Assembly: GCA_900539765.1 (NCBI GenBank)
Contig: UQDF01000041.1
Location: 1 to 20,633, forward strand
DNA length: 20,633 nucleotides
From: an uncultured Porphyromonas sp.
Lineage (GTDB): Bacteria > Bacteroidota > Bacteroidia > Bacteroidales > Porphyromonadaceae
Direction of reading: 5' to 3'
The position numbers were made by a program, and so were the translations under genes. This document shows positions 1 through 5,607 of this stretch, one piece after another (position 1 is the stretch's first letter; the number at the start of each line of letters is the position of its first letter). The notes under the pieces are model-generated. The model made no database searches. It was not told where the DNA came from and saw nothing but the letters and a program-made list of their open reading frames with translations.

Positions 1-415
1 TAGACTACGCTCAGGTGAGGACAGGCGGACACATAGGTCCGCCCCTACGGTGGGAGTCCCCACCCCGACGAGCGGTTCACCCGACGAGCAGTCGACCGAA
101 CTTCCGAAACGAGCAAAAACTTCGCTTTTTACTTGCATATGAACTTAGAAAGCGAAGGGTTACTCGTGTCGCTTTGACACAACGGACACAGTTGACGAGT
201 CACGAAAAGTAGGGACGTATGGTCGTGCGTCCGTCCCCGTTAAAACCCTGGTGCGGTAATGGGTTGATGCAATAGACGACGTCTTGCTGGTTCGATAACG
301 GACGTTCGACAGAGCGTCCCTACAACGGGTTACTCGTCTCGGTTTGATACAGCATTATTCGTGTCGGTTTTATAGGGGCGGACGCTCGACGGAGCGTCCC
401 TCCAAAAGATCCCCT
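1..415. repeat. Dispersed intergenic repeat fragments (copy A)
   Basis: No gene is supported in this stretch. It is built of short inverted repeats: GGCGGAC/GTCCGCC at 24-43, GGTGGG/CCCACC at 49-64 and GGACGCTC/GAGCGTCC at 380-399. It also holds modules seen again at 8827-9010 and 16585-16690. The shared modules are TTGTGTCAAAGC in reverse orientation at 171-182, the block containing TTTTAACGGGG in reverse orientation at 231-247, and a CGTCCCTACA..GGGTTACTCG segment near 315-335. The arrangement is scrambled relative to the other two copies, so this may be several degraded copies. A short open frame at 15-212 has no protein-like character. Confidence 0.6.
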
Positions 416-420
416 ATGAT

Positions 421-450
421 ACGAAAATAGAGCGACAAGTGCCGCTCTAT
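421..450 (-). terminator. Terminator of the tRNA-Tyr/tRNA-Gly unit
   Basis: The arms ATAGAGCG (427-434) and CGCTCTAT (443-450) pair perfectly across an 8-nt loop. Read on the minus strand the stem is followed by ATTTTCG, a short U-rich tail. It lies 17 nt beyond the CCA end of tRNA-Gly, as expected for a Rho-independent terminator of the minus-strand tRNA transcript. Confidence 0.65.
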
Positions 451-466
451 CAATCATTTATCTACT

Positions 467-542
467 TGGAGCGGAAGACGGGGCTCAAACCCGCGACCCT
501 CAGCTTGGAAGGCTGATGCTCTATCAACTGAGCTACTTCCGC
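467..542 (-). tRNA. tRNA-Gly (anticodon TCC)
   Basis: The minus strand folds as a complete cloverleaf. The acceptor stem is GCGGAAG/CTTCCGC, the anticodon stem TCAGC/GCTGA, and the loop CTTCCAA reads anticodon TCC, decoding GGA/GGG glycine codons. The T-arm is GCGGG-TTTGAGC-CCCGT. The discriminator is T, and CCA is encoded at 467-469, unlike the other two tRNAs in this window. The mature body is 470-542. It lies 67 nt downstream of tRNA-Tyr on the same strand with no promoter between, so the two are probably one transcript. Confidence 0.95.
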
Positions 543-609
543 ATACTATGCGACTTTACCTATTTATGGCTTGTAGACATTAGTCGCTTGAAGACGTAGA
601 CCTCATCGT

Positions 610-691
610 GGGCAGTGATGGATTCGAACCACCGTAGGCTTGCGCCAGCTGAGTTACAGTCAGCCCCATTTGGCCACTCTGGTAACTGCCC
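610..691 (-). tRNA. tRNA-Tyr (anticodon GTA)
   Basis: Class II tRNA of 82 nt on the minus strand. The acceptor stem is GGGCAGT/ACTGCCC. The anticodon stem GCTGA/TCAGC encloses CTGTAAC, giving anticodon GTA for tyrosine. There is a long variable arm, and the T-arm contains GGTTCGAATCC. The discriminator is A and CCA is not encoded (the next bases are CGA), so CCA must be added after transcription. It is first in a two-tRNA unit with tRNA-Gly and has a good promoter upstream. Confidence 0.95.
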
Positions 692-732
692 TCTAGGTCG
701 TCCAGATTGCTCTGTCAGCGCCTTCGTGAGTG

Positions 733-762
733 CAAAGGTACAAAAAACTTTTGTCTTTGCAA
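733..762 (-). promoter_or_regulatory. Promoter of tRNA-Tyr/tRNA-Gly
   Basis: On the minus strand, TTG (760-762) is followed after 19 bp by TACCTTTG (733-740), a full match to the Bacteroidota TAnnTTTG -7 box. Transcription would start near 726, about 35 nt before tRNA-Tyr. The same TACCTTTG box precedes tRNA-Ser and flavodoxin in this window. Confidence 0.8.
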
Positions 763-788
763 CTATCTAGTGATTTAAAGACATAGAA

Positions 789-865
789 AATGCAATGAGA
801 CGTAGCGCTGATAGAAAATCGCATAGAGAGCTTCACCTCCCTTGAGGGCTACGTCTCATCGCATT
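789..865 (-). terminator. Long-stem terminator of ferritin
   Basis: An 18-bp inverted repeat (789-806 and 848-865) encloses a 41-nt loop just after the ferritin stop. The single mismatch is A/C if read on the plus strand but a tolerated U-G wobble in the minus-strand RNA, which fits a function in the ferritin transcript. The minus-strand tail TTTCTATGTCTTT is moderately U-rich. The large loop is unusual and contains a small CCTC/GAGG hairpin. Confidence 0.6.
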
Positions 866-878
866 GTTTTGCTCTATC

Positions 879-1364
879 TTATTGTCTCTTAGAGAGATGT
901 GCGTTGACGAGGTAGATACCCTTCTCGCCAGCCATACGTAGCTGATCGATGATGCCGAGTACGGTATTCTCCTCCTCGACCTGCTCATCGATGTAACGCT
1001 TGAAGAATGAGCTAGTAGCGTAGTCGCTCGTCTCTAGAGCCTCCTTGTATATGTTGTGTATCAGCTCTGTAACGTGACACTCATGCTTGTAGGCTGCCTC
1101 AAAGAGCTCGATAGGAGTCCCAAAGTGCTGAGGCATCTCAGCTATGCCTGTGATATGTGGCTGTCCCGAGCGTGTCTGTAGGTAGTGTGCTATCTCTAGA
1201 GCATGCTCTATCTCCTCGTGGTACTGCTGGAGGAACCAGTGAGCGAATCCATTGTAACCCTCTTCTTCCATCTGGAAAGACATAGCGAGGTAAAGGTATG
1301 CTGCGTGAAACTCTTCGTTGACTTGAGCGTTGACCATAGCGGTCATCTTTTCGTTGATCTTCAT
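879..1364 (-). CDS. ftnA: Ferritin (non-heme, bacterial FtnA type)
   Basis: 161-residue cytoplasmic iron-storage protein. Ferritins assemble into 24-mers that oxidise Fe(II) at a di-iron ferroxidase centre and store the ferric mineral. Candidate centre residues are E18 (in NEEF), E51 and H54 (E-x-x-H within HEEIEH), E95 and the E127-Q128...E130-E131 cluster. This spacing matches E. coli FtnA with a one-residue offset. There is no heme-ligating methionine typical of bacterioferritin. The length is normal for the family. The start ATG has AAAGCA upstream, typical of Bacteroidota genes without a Shine-Dalgarno. The gene is monocistronic: it has its own -7 box, a hairpin at the predicted 5' end and a long-stem terminator. 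In anaerobes it also protects against oxidative stress; that role here is inferred from the family. Confidence 0.95.
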   Translation of the reverse strand: MKINEKMTAMVNAQVNEEFHAAYLYLAMSFQMEEEGYNGFAHWFLQQYHEEIEHALEIAHYLQTRSGQPHITGIAEMPQHFGTPIELFEAAYKHECHVTELIHNIYKEALETSDYATSSFFKRYIDEQVEEENTVLGIIDQLRMAGEKGIYLVNAHLSKRQ

Positions 1365-1390
1365 ATTGCTTTGATTTAAGTTTTACCAGA

Positions 1391-1421
1391 CGGACACCTA
1401 TCGTCCGCCACTGCAAATATA
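1391..1421 (-). promoter_or_regulatory. Ferritin -7 box and 5'-end hairpin
   Basis: The minus strand reads TATATTTG at 1414-1421, matching TAnnTTTG. No TTG lies at the usual 18-20 bp; the nearest is about 25 bp upstream, so the -33 element is weak or absent. The predicted transcript start falls near 1407, exactly where an inverted repeat CGGAC/GTCCG (1391-1395, 1403-1407; 7-nt loop) begins. The ferritin mRNA would therefore start with a stem-loop. Confidence 0.45.
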
Positions 1422-1497
1422 GCAAATATTTTTCAGTTCATAGTTACAATCTGAGCCTTTTTTGAAGCCGATCTAATGGCATTGAAAAAGTGAACTA

Positions 1498-1528
1498 TTG
1501 CTCATCTGGATTATAGTTACTACCTTTG
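1498..1528 (+). promoter_or_regulatory. Promoter of tRNA-Ser
   Basis: TTG at 1498-1500, then 20 bp, then TACCTTTG at 1521-1528. This is a near-ideal Bacteroidota sigma-ABfr promoter. The start of transcription would be near 1535, about 28 nt before the tRNA. Confidence 0.8.
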
Positions 1529-1562
1529 TACTCTGTAATTGAGAACGGGAGTTTTCTCTTTA

Positions 1563-1650
1563 GGAGAGATGCCAGAGTGACCGAATGGGCCGGACTCGAA
1601 ATCCGGAAAGCGGCTTGTCCGCTTCGGGGGTTTGAATCCCTCTCTCTCCG
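1563..1650 (+). tRNA. tRNA-Ser (anticodon CGA)
   Basis: Class II tRNA of 88 nt. The acceptor stem is GGAGAGA/TCTCTCC, with discriminator G at 1650 as is typical of tRNA-Ser. The anticodon stem CCGGA/TCCGG encloses CTCGAAA, giving anticodon CGA, which reads UCG. The long variable arm is GCGGCTTGTCCGCTTC and the T-loop TTTGAAT. CCA is not encoded (CTA follows). It has its own promoter and a strong hairpin terminator about 110 nt downstream. Confidence 0.95.
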
Positions 1651-1761
1651 CTAGCAAAGACTCTGAAGTGACTCCACCGAAGGAGTCTGCAAAGAATCCG
1701 TCAGAATGAGGCTATTCATTGTAAAGCTTCAGTTTTGCAGTGACTCCTAGAGACAAGTGAT

Positions 1762-1812
1762 AGCGAATTATTGGCAATATGCTGAGGCATTGCCGATAGT
1801 TCGCTTTTGCTT
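1762..1812 (+). terminator. Terminator downstream of tRNA-Ser
   Basis: A 17-bp stem (1762-1778 with 1789-1805) has a 10-nt loop and is followed by TTTGCTTTATT. The two non-Watson-Crick positions are both U-G wobbles in plus-strand RNA; they would be A/C mismatches on the other strand. This supports a plus-strand transcript. A smaller perfect hairpin GACTCC-N6-GGAGTC lies between the tRNA and this stem (1670-1687). Confidence 0.65.
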
Positions 1813-1936
1813 TATTGCTGTCTGGTAAAAGCTTTTTGAGGGGGGCAAAAATAGGGAGTTCAATCGCTTCAACCGCTTCAATTCTACGGTTGCCCCCCCT
1901 TGATATGCCCTTTCAGCCTTTTATCGGACAGCAATA
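1813..1936 (+). repeat. Nested inverted-repeat element, unknown function
   Basis: A 124-nt element starts immediately after the tRNA-Ser terminator tail. The outer arms (1813-1831 with 1918-1936) pair over 19 bp, with two G-U wobbles in plus-strand RNA. The inner arms are a G run at 1840-1845 plus CAA (1846-1848) pairing with TTG and a C run (1890-1898). The CGGTTG at 1887-1892 could instead pair with CAACCG at 1870-1875, so two folds compete. It may be a structured RNA, a terminator back-up between converging genes, or a degenerate MITE-like insertion. No flanking target duplication is visible. No protein is encoded. Confidence 0.6.
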
Positions 1937-1946
1937 GGTTAGAATC

Positions 1947-1966
1947 CTGTACAGATGGAAGTACAG
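1947..1966 (-). terminator. Possible terminator of the lipoprotein gene
   Basis: CTGTAC (1947-1952) and GTACAG (1961-1966) form a 6-bp stem just after the minus-strand stop codon. On the minus strand the stem is followed by GATTCTAACC, which is only weakly U-rich, so terminator function is uncertain. Confidence 0.35.
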
Positions 1967-1968
1967 CA

Positions 1969-2568
1969 CTAATATACAAATAGGCTGTCTGGAAGCACTG
2001 GTAGTCCTAAGTCTTGTCTGAGACTGTCAGATAGTGCCTGATCTCTCTTTTGAGGATAGGGCTGTTGTAGCCACTGTCGAAACCCCGAAAAGTATAATGT
2101 GCGTTTCTCTTTCATCACATAATACTTATCAAGCAGGGTGGCTACAAATTCGGCAGGTAGTCTACCAGCTTCCACCTCTCGCTTCAAGAGGTCATAAGTA
2201 TGTGGCTCTATCAGCCTTTGAGGATTATGTAGTAACACTGCGGGCAGGGCTTCTAATAGGTATCTGAAAGAGTCGTTGTACTTTCCTAAGTCTTTGATGT
2301 ACCCATAATGCTCGATGACCCAAATTGCTTTTGAGAAGCAGAGGCTATCCGTGTGAAGATTAAAAGCCCGACTGTTTGCGAAGAAAAGACTGGAATTGTC
2401 TCTAATGCCTTGATCTAGTGCTCTAATCTCAGCTAGTGTTATCGCAATACTATCCAACCGTGTGATCTCCGAGTCAATCTTTCTCTGAGGATTTGAATTG
2501 GTCGCAATAGGAGCACACGCTGTCAAGAGACAAGCGACGATTGTAAGTGCAAGTTTAATACGCCTCAT
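1969..2568 (-). CDS. Small lipoprotein, DUF6624-like
   Basis: 199 residues. The N-terminus is a lipoprotein signal: MRRIK, a hydrophobic stretch, and the lipobox LLTAC with lipidated Cys18. The mature part has no further membrane segment and is probably tethered to a membrane on the periplasmic or surface side. The order of features resembles DUF6624 as I recall it: an LAEIRALDQGIRD segment near residues 45-57, then HYGYIKDLGKYND, then a helical KREVEAGRLP segment, then LLDKYYVMKEKRTLYFSGF. No catalytic residues are evident and the function is unknown. It lies 78 nt downstream of the outer-membrane barrel gene on the same strand and is probably co-transcribed with it. A TACCTTCG box overlapping a TTCGC/GCGAA palindrome in that gap (2605-2620) could be a weak internal promoter. 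The family assignment is by pattern only and tentative. Confidence 0.75.
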   Translation of the reverse strand: MRRIKLALTIVACLLTACAPIATNSNPQRKIDSEITRLDSIAITLAEIRALDQGIRDNSSLFFANSRAFNLHTDSLCFSKAIWVIEHYGYIKDLGKYNDSFRYLLEALPAVLLHNPQRLIEPHTYDLLKREVEAGRLPAEFVATLLDKYYVMKEKRTLYFSGFRQWLQQPYPQKRDQALSDSLRQDLGLPVLPDSLFVY

Positions 2569-2646
2569 TATGGTCTATGATTTCCGTTAGTTGACTTATT
2601 CCTGTTCGCTTGCGAAGGTAGCCATTTATTTCGACACAATAGCGTC

Positions 2647-5067
2647 CTATTTATCATCATTGGAAATAATGCGTGAGGCGTCAGACCGCTTCGCTTGGAT
2701 CTTCTGATTGAGCGATGACTTGCCGAAGTAGTAGGCGATGGATAGCGAGACACCCATATCCTCGCCCCACGACTTCGTCCACCGATCGAAGTCTGGTGTG
2801 TGACTCTCTGATAAGCCCCACGAGTGGATGCCGTGTCCGAGGCTTTGCCTCCAAGATTTGTACGCCCATAAAGTCAGCATCACACGGGATCCAATGCCTT
2901 TGCTCATCATGATGTTGCATTGCATCATCCCATCCTGTGTGGTGTAGAGATAGTGGTAAGGAGATGAGTAGCTGAAGTTGATATCAGCTGTCCAGTCGTA
3001 GCGGTCTGAAAGCGTGAAGGCATTGTTGAAGGAGCCGTCCACCATCCAGGTTCGGTAGTTGTGCCCATACTGAGGAAGCCCTTCTATGGTCACCTCATTA
3101 CGAGTGTATCGTCCCGACACATTAGCATTGGCATACCACCACGAGGTGATGTTACCTCCATATCCCATAGAAAGGCTCAGCGACCGACCGACGCCGTAGT
3201 TGTAGCTCTTAGTCGCAATTACCCGATCAGGAGTCAGTATAGCAAAGCTACCGATGTTGTCTCGCGTCTCTCCGTAATAAGCTTGTGCATAAAAGTTGCG
3301 GTAGCGAGCCGTCAAGGAGTGAAACATAGAGCGAGCTGGTCTCAACTCTGGATTGCCCTGCGTGTAGGCATTCATTGCGGTCCACTTGACAAAGGGCGAG
3401 TACGATGCAAAGGAGGAGTAGTTATTACTCATGGAGAAGCCATACGAGAGACTCAATGCACCTTGTCTCCAAGACACACTGGCATAGGGGAGCAGGTACC
3501 ATCGCCCGGAATAGTGTTGCCTCGCACCATCATCATAAGCCCCCGACGTACTATGATATTGTCCATACAGCCCACCATACAGCGAGATATTATACGGAAG
3601 CTGATAGTATGCCAAGAGATAAGGGAGATGCAGCATCTCGCTGTAATGCAATGTGCGGTCTGCTGGACGAAAGCTGCCTGGGATCACACGGATGTCGTAG
3701 GTCTCACTGTAGCGAGCTTGGCTCAGCGAACTATTATTGCCTAAATAGAGGTATAGTTTCTCAGAGAGCGGGATCGATAGTTGCGTCTTAGAGGAGTAGC
3801 CACTCGTTGCCATCGGGAGGTTGGACTGGTAGTCCAAGTAGGATGGAAGACTCGGCAGGTCACTCCTATTATAGCGTTGGCTCATCGTCTGGCGGTAGTC
3901 ACTCCATAGACCGCTAACTTCTGCCGTCAAGTACATACCACGGGGGAGCTTGCCTTGGTAGTAGATGATACTCCCTAGGTAACTATCCACATAGTCTCTG
4001 TTGATCTGTCCCGTGAAGGTCGAGTCTATGCCGACGGTGCTATAACGGTCGGTTATAGTAGTACGCGGCTTGCCTCCATAGCGATAGAGATCTATTGAGG
4101 CTCCCACCGTATGTCCCTCTGCAATTTTGTATTCTCCCGTCAAATTGAGGTCATATTGACGACGACGGGTGTCTCGGAGCTGCTCCGAGGTATTGATCAC
4201 GCCCGACTGCAAGTAGTGAGTCTCTCCCTCAGACCGCTCATAGTCTCTCAAGTTACGAGCCCCAGCGTAGAGCTGCACTTGCCATCTGGGTGCCTGATAG
4301 ACGAGTGTCGTGCTAAGCGTCTCCTTCCACCTTTTAGTGCGGATCAGCTCTCCACGCACACTCCCTTGGAACCCCACATTGTCGTCCTCGATGACAAGGT
4401 CGATGACTGCTGTACGTTCACCGACGCCATACTCTGGAGAGGGCTGATAAAGTACTTTCATCGATTTGATCTGGCTTGCTGACAGCGTCTTTAGATAGCT
4501 CATTAAGGCCGACATGGACATGAGAGAGCGACGACCATTGATAAAGAACACAACATCGTCCGTACCCGCCACGGAATAGCTGTCCAATCCCTTCTTTGAG
4601 ATCATCGGCACATAGGCAAGAAGATCTACGGCAGTACGATTGCTGATCAAGTCTTGATTAAGGATACGACACTCTATGCCACCTACGACTGGCTTAGTAC
4701 GCACTTGATGCGCTAAGACGACCACCTCTCCGAGTGCAGTGTCATCATCCTCCATAATCACCTCTCGGTAAGCTGCTAGTGTAGCATCGTATGGGATAGT
4801 GACTTGCTTAGCTCCAATGAGTGAATAGGTGACGCTGAATGCCTTATCGGGTAGTTTCATCGCATACTTCCCTAAACTATCCGTCACAGCCATCGTAAGC
4901 AATGTGGAGTCTTGGTTACTATATAGCAACACATGCACATTCTCCAGCGGAGTACGCTCCTTTGAGACGACTCGACCTGTTACTTCCTGTGCCGTTGTGG
5001 CTTGTAAAGACAAGCCGAGGCAACACAGTATCATAACTATGGTGGAAGTTACTTTTGTAGTCTTCAT
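2647..5067 (-). CDS. Outer-membrane beta-barrel protein, TonB-dependent-receptor-like
   Basis: 806 residues. A signal peptide (about 1-26, ending TTAQ) is followed by a carboxypeptidase-regulatory-like beta-sandwich (about 28-105: EVTGRVVSKERTPLENVHV...DSLGKYAM). Next comes a plug-like region (about 112-230, with DVVFFINGRRSLMSMSAL). The rest, about 235-780, is a series of alternating strands rich in aromatics (YYQG, YLTAEVSGLW, SYGFSMSNNY), typical of the Bacteroidota 'outer membrane beta-barrel family' (OMP_b-brl_3 type) related to SusC/TonB receptors. The last barrel strand appears to be VSLSIAYYFGK, followed by an unusual charged 20-residue tail. Such proteins import substrates or act in surface assembly; the substrate cannot be read from sequence. 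No TonB box was identified. It has a good promoter and probably forms an operon with the downstream lipoprotein gene. Confidence 0.85.
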   Translation of the reverse strand: MKTTKVTSTIVMILCCLGLSLQATTAQEVTGRVVSKERTPLENVHVLLYSNQDSTLLTMAVTDSLGKYAMKLPDKAFSVTYSLIGAKQVTIPYDATLAAYREVIMEDDDTALGEVVVLAHQVRTKPVVGGIECRILNQDLISNRTAVDLLAYVPMISKKGLDSYSVAGTDDVVFFINGRRSLMSMSALMSYLKTLSASQIKSMKVLYQPSPEYGVGERTAVIDLVIEDDNVGFQGSVRGELIRTKRWKETLSTTLVYQAPRWQVQLYAGARNLRDYERSEGETHYLQSGVINTSEQLRDTRRRQYDLNLTGEYKIAEGHTVGASIDLYRYGGKPRTTITDRYSTVGIDSTFTGQINRDYVDSYLGSIIYYQGKLPRGMYLTAEVSGLWSDYRQTMSQRYNRSDLPSLPSYLDYQSNLPMATSGYSSKTQLSIPLSEKLYLYLGNNSSLSQARYSETYDIRVIPGSFRPADRTLHYSEMLHLPYLLAYYQLPYNISLYGGLYGQYHSTSGAYDDGARQHYSGRWYLLPYASVSWRQGALSLSYGFSMSNNYSSFASYSPFVKWTAMNAYTQGNPELRPARSMFHSLTARYRNFYAQAYYGETRDNIGSFAILTPDRVIATKSYNYGVGRSLSLSMGYGGNITSWWYANANVSGRYTRNEVTIEGLPQYGHNYRTWMVDGSFNNAFTLSDRYDWTADINFSYSSPYHYLYTTQDGMMQCNIMMSKGIGSRVMLTLWAYKSWRQSLGHGIHSWGLSESHTPDFDRWTKSWGEDMGVSLSIAYYFGKSSLNQKIQAKRSDASRIISNDDK

Positions 5068-5110
5068 ATCTTGTCAGCTAATACAGAGCGTGGTTCCTTT
5101 TGTTTTGATG

Positions 5111-5141
5111 CAAAGGTTGCAATAAAGTCCGAAATGACAAA
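5111..5141 (-). promoter_or_regulatory. Promoter of the outer-membrane barrel gene
   Basis: On the minus strand TTTG (5138-5141) is followed after 19 bp by AACCTTTG (5111-5118), one base off the TAnnTTTG box. Transcription would begin near 5104, leaving a leader of about 37 nt. Confidence 0.6.
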
Positions 5142-5282
5142 ACTTTCTCTCAATTTTCTTGTTCATCTCTTCCTGTCCTTATCGGTTTTTTCCATTTTGA
5201 GGTGCTAGAAGTCAACACAGAGACGTGATAGACAAGGATCTCTTAGGCTTCGACACGATCTTTCCTTAGAAGGAGTAGATCC

Positions 5283-5442
5283 CTACGTGGGAAATCTCAA
5301 ATCGCCACGTGGACATTTAAAATTCTCCACGTGGAGACGGAATAAAACTTCGGAGGAAACGAATGAAACTTCGGAGGAAATGTTTCGCCTCCACGTGGAG
5401 AATAAAAATTAGCCACGTGGGGGATTGGAATTTCCCACGTGA
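5283..5442. repeat. Phased CCACGTGG palindrome array
   Basis: Eight 8-bp cores start at 5283, 5305, 5327, 5349, 5370, 5391, 5413 and 5435, at steps of 22, 22, 22, 21, 21, 22 and 22 bp. Cores 2, 3, 6 and 7 are exactly CCACGTGG. Core 1 is CTACGTGG and core 8 is CCACGTGA. Cores 4 and 5 both read TTCGGAGG. Cores 3 and 6 extend to the 12-bp palindrome CTCCACGTGGAG. The 13-14-bp spacers are mostly A-rich and unrelated in detail. The array ends about 100 bp upstream of the -33 box of the C10 protease gene and about 140 bp upstream of the divergent barrel promoter. The rest of 5142-5607 shows only an imperfect palindrome at 5257-5281 and the protease promoter. It could be a multi-site operator or a dispersed palindromic repeat family. 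Confidence 0.85.
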
Positions 5443-5543
5443 CTATCTGTCCTCTTCCTGAAAAAGTACACAGTTGGGAAGGTGTTACTGAGATGGTACA
5501 CGGGTTATTTTTGTTAGTTGGATCTATCATTGCAAACGTAAAG

Positions 5544-5573
5544 TTGGCAATGTCTCTGTTTTTTATATCTTTG
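5544..5573 (+). promoter_or_regulatory. Promoter of the C10 protease gene
   Basis: TTG at 5544-5546, 19 bp, then TATCTTTG at 5566-5573 (full TAnnTTTG match). Transcription would start near 5580. This decides the start codon: the upstream TTG at 5584 would leave almost no leader, while ATG 5608 has about 28 nt. Confidence 0.75.
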
Positions 5574-5607
5574 CAGAATACAATTGACTAACAAAAACTA
5601 CTTGCTT

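Noticed and set aside
15..212. 65-residue open frame at the left edge
   Set aside because: It runs through hairpin-rich repeat sequence, is Arg/Pro/Thr-rich without domain features, and has no promoter.
1813..1936. Confident call of a MITE or insertion sequence
   Set aside because: There is no flanking target duplication and no second copy in the window, so it is listed only as a structured element.
1969..5067. SusC/SusD pair
   Set aside because: The lipoprotein is 199 residues with no SusD-like helical repeats, and the barrel matches the OMP_b-brl_3 type better than classic SusC.
5283..5442. CRISPR-like array (regular repeats with unique spacers)
   Set aside because: The repeat core is only 8 bp and the spacers 13-14 bp, far below CRISPR dimensions. 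Two cores differ in sequence, and no cas gene is nearby.
5297..5530. 77-residue minus-strand open frame across the palindrome array
   Set aside because: Its FPPKFHSFPPKFYS-like repetition comes from the DNA array itself. There is no promoter or protein-like composition.
5584..5607. TTG start for the C10 protease
   Set aside because: It lies about 4 nt after the predicted transcription start. ATG 5608 gives a normal leader and a cleaner signal peptide.
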